Of a DNA stretch of 64,000 nucleotides, positions 58,601-64,000 are shown in pieces. The stretch is taken from assembly GCA_014871385.1 (NCBI GenBank), contig CM026426.1:37077918-37141917 (forward strand), in the 5' to 3' direction. Position numbers and translations under genes: made by a program. The stretch is from Ceratodon purpureus (Eukaryota; Streptophyta; Bryopsida; Pseudoditrichales; Ditrichaceae). Each line of letters opens with the position of its first letter. The stretch's first letter is position 1. The notes under the pieces are model-generated. The model had not been told where the DNA came from and made no database searches. It was given only the letters and a program-made list of their open reading frames with translations.

Positions 58601-61472
58601 ATCCTGGCCCTCCTTTAGTATGAGAAATTTTCGGGGTCCTTCACCTGTAAGCCCCTACGGCAGCATGCGAGGTCCCTTCCCAGGTACTGCCGTTAACGGC
58701 AGTACCCGGGGCCTTCATTTACCCGGGGACTTCATTCATCCACAGGGTCCTCATTGACCACGCTGCCTTGCTTAGGCAGCGTGTTGCTTTAACGGGGGGA
58801 CAGCCGGTAATGGCAGTATCCGGGGTCTGCATTTACTAGTAATGCTTTTGCTCGGGCCCTCCTTGGGTACTGCCGTTAACGGCGGTACCCGGGGTCCTCT
58901 TTGACTTCGCTGCCTCTCTTTGGCAGTGTGTTGCATCATCGGGGGTACAGCCGTTAACGGCAGTACCCCCAAGCTATTGTAGGGGCCCTCCTTGGGTACT
59001 GCCGTTAACGGCAGTACCCTTGGGCTCCTTTTCTTGCTCGTTTCAGTCTTGCCATCTCATGGCACCACGCTGACGGGAAACTCTGTTGGCGGCATTACCT
59101 GCCGGTAAGCATTGAACCCGAGGAATTAACAATCTTAGTTTGCCTGGCTAATGGCTTTCTCAATGTCTTGTCCTGCAGATCGCAGTTGAGGCCGAAGCCC
59201 TATTCGCGGGGGTGATAGAGGATATGGGAGTGACAATTAACTACGAACCTAAGGGAGAGAGTCCAATCGAAAACATATTCGATTACGTAGAATCGATGCG
59301 GTGCTCCCTATGGGATTCTGCCTGCTTCAGGGAGTTTAAGGGTGACAATGGCGTGCACAAGAACAAGACTTCCACTGAGATGCCTAATTTTAAGCAAGCA
59401 TGTCGAAGGGTTCTGTATAGGTACTTTAAGTACATATTGTACCCTCGCAAGGCAACTTCGAAGGTCCCAGCATTCTTCGGAAATTACCTTGATAGCACCA
59501 GCAGCGAATGTATGTTCACTCCAGCGATTCTCAAGGCGTGGGACCCTATACATTACGACCGCTGTGGATGGTACTTGGATTGCGCTGTCAGTAAGTGCCC
59601 CACCTTTGATATTGCCTTACGGGACAGTTTACAGCCAATTCTCTCTAGCCTGCCTTCACAGACTCCACCTGAGGCTGACGGGCCATCTCCTAAAGTTCGA
59701 AAGGGGAGGGCGAAGAGAGGAGCGCCGAAGTCAGGGGGTCGGAAACGAAAGGCAGCTGATGTTGATGAAGGAGCTGATGCAGATGAAGACGTTGCAGCGA
59801 CTGATGCAGCTAGCAGTGAGAGAACAGTAATGGTCCCTATTCTACCGTGCTCTACTTCTGTTGATCCTGGACCCCAGTCCAAGAAGCGCCCCCCCATCTC
59901 GCCTCCACAGACTGCTCTAGTTGCACCTCTCACAGCCCCTGCTACTAAGACCATGTCGGTCTCACAAGCTTGCTCTTCGTCGGTACACTTATCCAGTGTA
60001 CTTGTGCTGAATGATTCTTTTTCCAGGATGGCGGAGTTAAGGATGAAGACCAAGAAGTTCCCAGAGTCGTACGACTCCTTGGTTTTGTTTTTAGTAAAGG
60101 TGACTCTCTAGACATGATCAAGTTCTCTAACCTCAACAAACTTATATTTATCATTATCTTCTCATTATTCATTTTGTTTCTTTGCAGGCCGGGACTGGAA
60201 GGGAGTTCTATTTCGAGGGAAAGCTCTTGTCAAGACCCGCGGCAGACCTTGTGATTGCAGAATTTCCAGACGGTCTCCCTGTGCCTGGAATCTCTCAGCC
60301 TCCAGCATCGGTTCCCTCCTGGAATGCAATAGTTCAAGATTTCCTGAAGCACAGCATTGGGTTCCTTGGAGGATTCCTTCATGACGACGGTGCTTTCCTC
60401 TTTTTCTATCCAGATAACCCTCAGATTAAAAAGGAGATATTCGCCTTTTTCAACAGAAACAACCTCAAAATGATGGAGGAGTGGACTATCTGCAACGACC
60501 TTCACTCCTCTCATCCACTCACGCCTCGGAAGTTGGTAGGCACATCTCAACATTATATTCTGATTTATTTATGTCAGGTAAAAAGCCTTTTCACTAATTC
60601 ATTTGTTATATATTGCAGACACTAAAGACAAGGGCAATAGTACTTGTTCGATCTTTCAAGACTTCTCTGTTAAGGCAACCGAAAGAGCACGTGTTCTCTG
60701 TCGATCCTCGATTTGGCAAAGTAAAGCTGGGATCAGATGACGTTATCCACAATGTTGTCACAGAAGATTCTGCCCTTAAAAAGGCAGATGGGTCGATGTG
60801 GAGGGGACCAAAAGAGAAATGCGTTTCTCTGCTACAGCTCTTTATGAATACATTTACTCCGACTGCTGGGATAGTCATGGACCTTACCGCTGGAGTTGGT
60901 AAGTTATATTTGATTTGAATTTTGCGTCTCACTTAAATGATCAATCATCATTCTAATCTTATGTATGCTTACAGGAGCTTCGATACGTGCTGCCAAGTTG
61001 GAGGGCAGACACATTGTAGCATTAGTGACGGATTCTGATATATTCAAAGAATTGCTCCAACCCCTCCATATCTCTGCTGAACCACTCCCTGGCACCGGTG
61101 CTCCTCAAATTGACATCGACGATGATGACGAAACCCCGCTCCTTGATGAGGAAAAGATAGATTACTGTGAGTAAGTTTTACCTCATCTGGATTTCTAAAT
61201 TATTGTAAATTCTCAATCTGATGTTGATTCTCATACGTGCGTTGTGATGCAGTCGGGTTCTGATCTTGCCAAAGCTTTGGCATCTCGCTGGATCACCACC
61301 AAGTCCAACATTTGATCTCCCAGTATACGCTGAGTCTCGAGCACGTTATTTAGCTGAGATATCTTCTAACAGTTCAAGTGCATCTTCTAGCCCACATTCA
61401 AGACTAGATTCGAGAGCTAGAATCTTTATGGACTTGAGTGCCTCCGAATCAGAAGACGAATTTTTTCCATAG
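55655..61472 (+). CDS. ParB-like plus permuted DNA methyltransferase-like protein, ten exons
   Basis: Exons: 55655-55862, 57035-57596, 57698-57896, 57984-58390, 59047-59104, 59179-60099, 60188-60535, 60619-60898, 60975-61170, 61253-61472. All use GT-AG, phases agree, and the sum is 1132 codons plus TAG. The acidic N-terminus is followed by a ParB/sulfiredoxin-type motif VWDGNHRLQAW (DGNHR at ~208-212). A helical region and a basic nuclear-type patch (KVRKGRAKRG, GGRKRK, ~650-669) come next. Then comes a domain ordered like beta-class amino-methyltransferases: ADLVIAEFPDG (~804-814) where DPPY is expected, then GPKEKCVSLL and DLTAGVGAS (989-997) like the S-adenosylmethionine loop DPFxGSGTT. 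Loss of DPPY argues against normal catalysis. One caution: exon 4 needs donor GTGGGC at 58391, because the better-looking CAG|GTACGT at 58401 breaks phase. Function is unknown. ParB-methylase fusions are known in prokaryotic mobile elements, so ancient transfer is possible. Confidence 0.78.
55863..57034 (+). repeat. Intron 1 palindrome array, 11 units
   Basis: Copies of GGTAC + TGCCGTTAACGGCA + GTACC (24-bp palindrome, some with one to several changes) start near 55922, 56015, 56112, 56219, 56321 (degenerate), 56430, 56534, 56641, 56744, 56831 and 56937. Spacing is 87-109 bp, mostly 93-107. Spacers are only loosely related (T-rich after the palindrome, C-rich words such as GCCCAGCCA before the next). 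This points to an old tandem repeat whose palindrome alone stayed conserved. Confidence 0.92.
58391..59046 (+). repeat. Intron 4 palindrome array, 6 units
   Basis: The same palindrome as in intron 1 starts near 58580, 58683, 58797, 58866, 58944 and 58995, with spacing of 51-114 bp. Spacers are C-rich and contain GGGGTCCTC-type and TTGCTTxxGGCAGCGTGTTGC-type words. Some units read ACAGCCG instead of ACTGCCG in the left arm. Confidence 0.92.
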
Positions 61473-62340
61473 TCTGAGTCCAAGGGTTCCCTTCTTGCAT
61501 CTTTAATGACTCGCACTTATACTTTACTCTAGTTGTTGCCTTATCATGAATCATTTCCACATCAATATATAGTGATATCTGCAGGTAGTCTTGAGAATGT
61601 GGCTTCTTTTTGGTTTCTATTTTGTGTTATTCAGGAAAGACATCACGCAGCGATTGTGTGAATTTACATGCAAACTTTTCTTCTTAACACAAATTAAAGG
61701 ACTTTAAAAGATTTATCTGTTTATATAGCTCGACACACATTCTGTCCCAAAAATCACACCCTCCCTTCCCCTCCCATCCCCTCTCATACCCTCCAATACC
61801 CGTCCCTTCCCTCCCCTCCCCCCGCCCATCCCCTCTCCCACAAGTATGTTGTTTTAAGAATTTCCTTTTTTATTTCTTTTCACAATGCTAACTTTTTGCG
61901 GTAAATTCTGATGGCATCCTGACAGATTCACTTTTTGGTGTTACAGGAATATATTAACTTGACAATTTTAATTGTTGGAATTGATTTCTTTTATGGTCTA
62001 TTTTTTAAACAGTGTTATGAACGATGGATATAATTATATAAATTCAAAACAACAATTCTTTTTAGGTGCAAGTAGCACATCCTAAGACATGATTATATAA
62101 ACTATGCGCAGATAAATTAACACATTTTCAGAGCGTTTGTAATCGTGATTCATAGCTCATAGATTACTTCTATGAATCTACCAATTCACATTAGTTTGAT
62201 CAACAAGAAAATATTAAGAAAGCTGATGTAGTTATCAGATCATGGGAGCAGTCTGACTTTTCCGTACATACTAAAATCGCTCATCCTCTTCATCACATTA
62301 CTTTTCCACGGGTTTTCTAGCAATCGGTGTCTCCTTGTCC
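61473..62340. other. 3' flank with C-rich tract
   Basis: No gene. A pyrimidine, C-rich tract at 61757-61840 (many CCC runs) gives quadruplex potential on the minus strand and i-motif potential on the plus strand just downstream of the ParB/methyltransferase-like gene. The rest is AT-rich. Confidence 0.5.
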
Positions 62341-62712
62341 CTGTCCCTGTGCCTATCCCAGTCACTTCTCTTGCCGGGACTCTGTGCTTGCTCGCGCCTG
62401 GACTCTCCCTGTCCCTCTCGCGTCGGGACCTGCAACAAAACTTCCTAACCCTCCCGCGCCGGGACTCGCGACGGGAGTCCCTGTCCCTACTCGCGCCGGG
62501 ACTCGCGACGGGACTCCCTATCCCTCCCGCGCCGGGACTCGCGACGGGAGTCCCTGTCCCTACTCGCGCCGGGACTCGCGACGGGACTCCCTATCCCTCC
62601 CGCGCCGGGACTCGCGACGGGAGTCCCTGTCCCTGCTCGCGCCGAGACTCGCGTCGGGACTCCCTATCCCTCCCGTGCCGGGACTTCCTATCCCTTTCGC
62701 ACCGGGACTTGT
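62340..62712. repeat. GC-rich minisatellite, ~36-bp monomer in ~72-bp dimers
   Basis: Units CGCCGGGACTCGCGACGGGA and GTCCCTGTCCCTACTCG alternate with a CTCCCTATCCCTCCCG variant, giving a higher-order dimer. GGGACTC and GAGTCCC within a unit can pair. Flanking units are more diverged. Long Pro/Arg/Ser frames through it are repeat artefacts. Confidence 0.88.
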
Positions 62713-63516
62713 TTTAATTGTTTGTTTAAAGAGATCAAAAAATGAAAACAGAAATGGAAGGGGGGGTAGGGGGAAATTTAATACATATGAAAACACATAA
62801 TTGGAAAAAAATGAATAATAAGAATAACAGCTTGAAAATAAGAATCAAAAGATGAAAGGAAATGGGGAATGCCGAAGAATGGGAAATCAAAACCTCAAAG
62901 AAAAAAAAACAAGATTAAATTGGATGTTAAGATGAAACCCATCTGGGCGAGTTTTTAAATCTTGAAGCCCAAAGATTTTTGGTCTGTAAACTATTAGACC
63001 GGTTAATTTTATATACTACCTTGAGAAAAGATTCATATACTACCTTTGCTGTGCTTCCTTACTTTAGTTGAGCAGGTGTTACCTTTGTGGATCACCTAGG
63101 ATCATTGTCAATATTTGAAAACAATAGTTATTCACTTTATATTCTGCGTAGAAAATCAAATGTAGAATAGTATCACTGATACTACATTGTATATGTTGCT
63201 TGGGTTCATAACACAGAAGGCCAGATCTGTAGGCAGCCTAGTCAGTTGATTGCAAACTAGACTCAGGCTTTGTGCAAGATTTAGTAACGGAAGGTATTTG
63301 TTTTATGATACTCTGAGATGAAAGCTATAGTAGGTAATATTCAAATAAGCTTTACATATTAGGTACATATCCATTCCAAAGTTCATGTATGTTGTTACAC
63401 CCAAAACTTTTATACTTAGTCTTTAATATCCTAACAGTTGATAATGCAACTCATTATCAGTGCTCAGAACTCACTGTCCCCTTGCCCAACATAAGCCTAC
63501 TCACTATCATTGCTCC
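62713..63516. other. AT-rich spacer
   Basis: No gene recognised. The end of this spacer is the 3' flank of the minus-strand RING-like copy 3. Confidence 0.5.
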
Positions 63517-63999
63517 CTATCCTTTAGCTTCAGGTTGATTGGTCTCAGCCCGAACATTCTTCTCTTTTTCTACCTGTAGAACAGTTGTGAATCCAACACA
63601 TTCTGTTTGCTGATGTTGGTCCATGACTCCCCCAAATTGAGCAACCCACGGTCCTGTCAGATGTAAAGGTGACGACGCAAGAAGCTGATCCTTACATTTC
63701 TTGCACTTGTAATTCTGACCGGCAATCATTTCAGCAACACATGGTGGATGCAAGAAGCATCCACAAGAAGAAACCAGTGCGGCTTTCCAAACAAAGCCTA
63801 AGCCACAGTACGCGCAAATATCCTTCCCTAAAACACCCAATGGAGGCATGGATGAGTCCTGTGGATAGTCGAAGACTCTAGGTGTCTTCATGGTCAGTAG
63901 TTTGCCTCTAACCTTTTCGACAATTGCCTTAGCGCTCTCCCAGGCTAAGGTGGCAGATCTGTGAATGAACCGCTGCTTGTTTACCTCTGCCCTGAATTC
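63517..63999 (-). CDS. Coiled-coil/RING-like protein, copy 3 of 3 (partial, runs off the window)
   Basis: The minus frame is open from the window edge to TAG 63517-63519. It reads a charged segment, then ICAYCGLGF, SSCGCFLHPPC and CKKCKDQ. This is the same Cys/His scheme and spacing as copies 1 and 2, followed by a non-conserved tail (GPWVAQFGG, Gln/Glu-rich end). Unlike the other copies no stop interrupts it, so it may be a live gene whose N-terminal part lies beyond 64000. It is convergent with the ParB/methyltransferase-like gene. Confidence 0.5.
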   Translation of the reverse strand, partial: EFRAEVNKQRFIHRSATLAWESAKAIVEKVRGKLLTMKTPRVFDYPQDSSMPPLGVLGKDICAYCGLGFVWKAALVSSCGCFLHPPCVAEMIAGQNYKCKKCKDQLLASSPLHLTGPWVAQFGGVMDQHQQTECVGFTTVLQVEKEKNVRAETNQPEAKG

Positions 64000-64000
64000 G

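Noticed and set aside
55863-59046. CRISPR-like regular repeats
   Set aside because: Spacing is regular, but this is an intron of a eukaryotic gene, spacers are related to each other and ~80 bp, and no cas gene is present.
62327-62800. 157-codon Pro/Arg-rich frame
   Set aside because: Translation of the minisatellite; other frames are equally open.
1-64000. tRNA or rRNA genes
   Set aside because: I looked for B-box-like GGTTCGA words with matching cloverleaf context and found none I could support.

Overview
This window looks like nuclear DNA of a land plant or close streptophyte relative. It has GT-AG introns, a plant-type DRIP RING ubiquitin ligase, a SUVR-class SET domain, and plant-style Ty3/gypsy, MULE and hAT elements. 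Gene density is low and mobile DNA fills most of the sequence. A seedless plant such as a bryophyte is plausible, but the sequence alone does not fix the species.

Layout. 1-3.6 kb is AT-rich flank with one 314-bp MITE. 3.6-5.4 kb (minus) is an intact DRIP-like E3 ligase followed by its GC-rich upstream region. A 417-bp Tourist-like MITE lies at 7.2-7.6 kb. From about 8.5 to 39 kb runs a mosaic of decayed mobile-element-like genes whose introns and spacers are loaded with the tetramer GTAC. It holds a broken DDE transposase (8.8-12.0 kb, plus), a broken SUVR-like SET gene (17.6-19.0 kb, minus), and an acidic/basic region with a 138-bp coding repeat (19.4-20.5 kb). It also holds two broken copies of an unrecognised coiled-coil/RING-like gene (21.1-22.8 and 26.0-28.6 kb, both minus). 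A young Ty3/gypsy element (28.7-37.9 kb, minus) with near-identical LTRs and a 5-bp target duplication sits inside this mosaic.

41.9-44.9 kb is a 5'-truncated hAT transposase. 45.6-48.2 and 49.6-54.1 kb are two decayed copies of a MULE-like element with MuDR-like layout: a small accessory gene on plus converges on a transposase on minus. A ~200-bp repeat caps the broken 5' ends of both the hAT and the first MULE transposase.

55.6-61.5 kb (plus) holds the most interesting object: a ten-exon gene, open throughout under the exon model given here, encoding about 1132 residues. It has an N-terminal ParB/sulfiredoxin-like motif (DGNHR) and a C-terminal domain arranged like a permuted (beta-class) bacterial DNA amino-methyltransferase, with the catalytic DPPY-type motif replaced. 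Its first and fourth introns carry 17 copies of a palindrome (core TGCCGTTAACGGCA between GGTAC and GTACC), spaced near 100 bp in intron 1. The palindrome is conserved while the DNA between is not. A site-binding system made of the ParB-like protein and these palindromes is a reasonable hypothesis, not a demonstrated fact. The window ends with a GC-rich minisatellite (62.4-62.7 kb) and the 3' part of a third, open copy of the RING-like gene (63.5-64.0 kb, minus).
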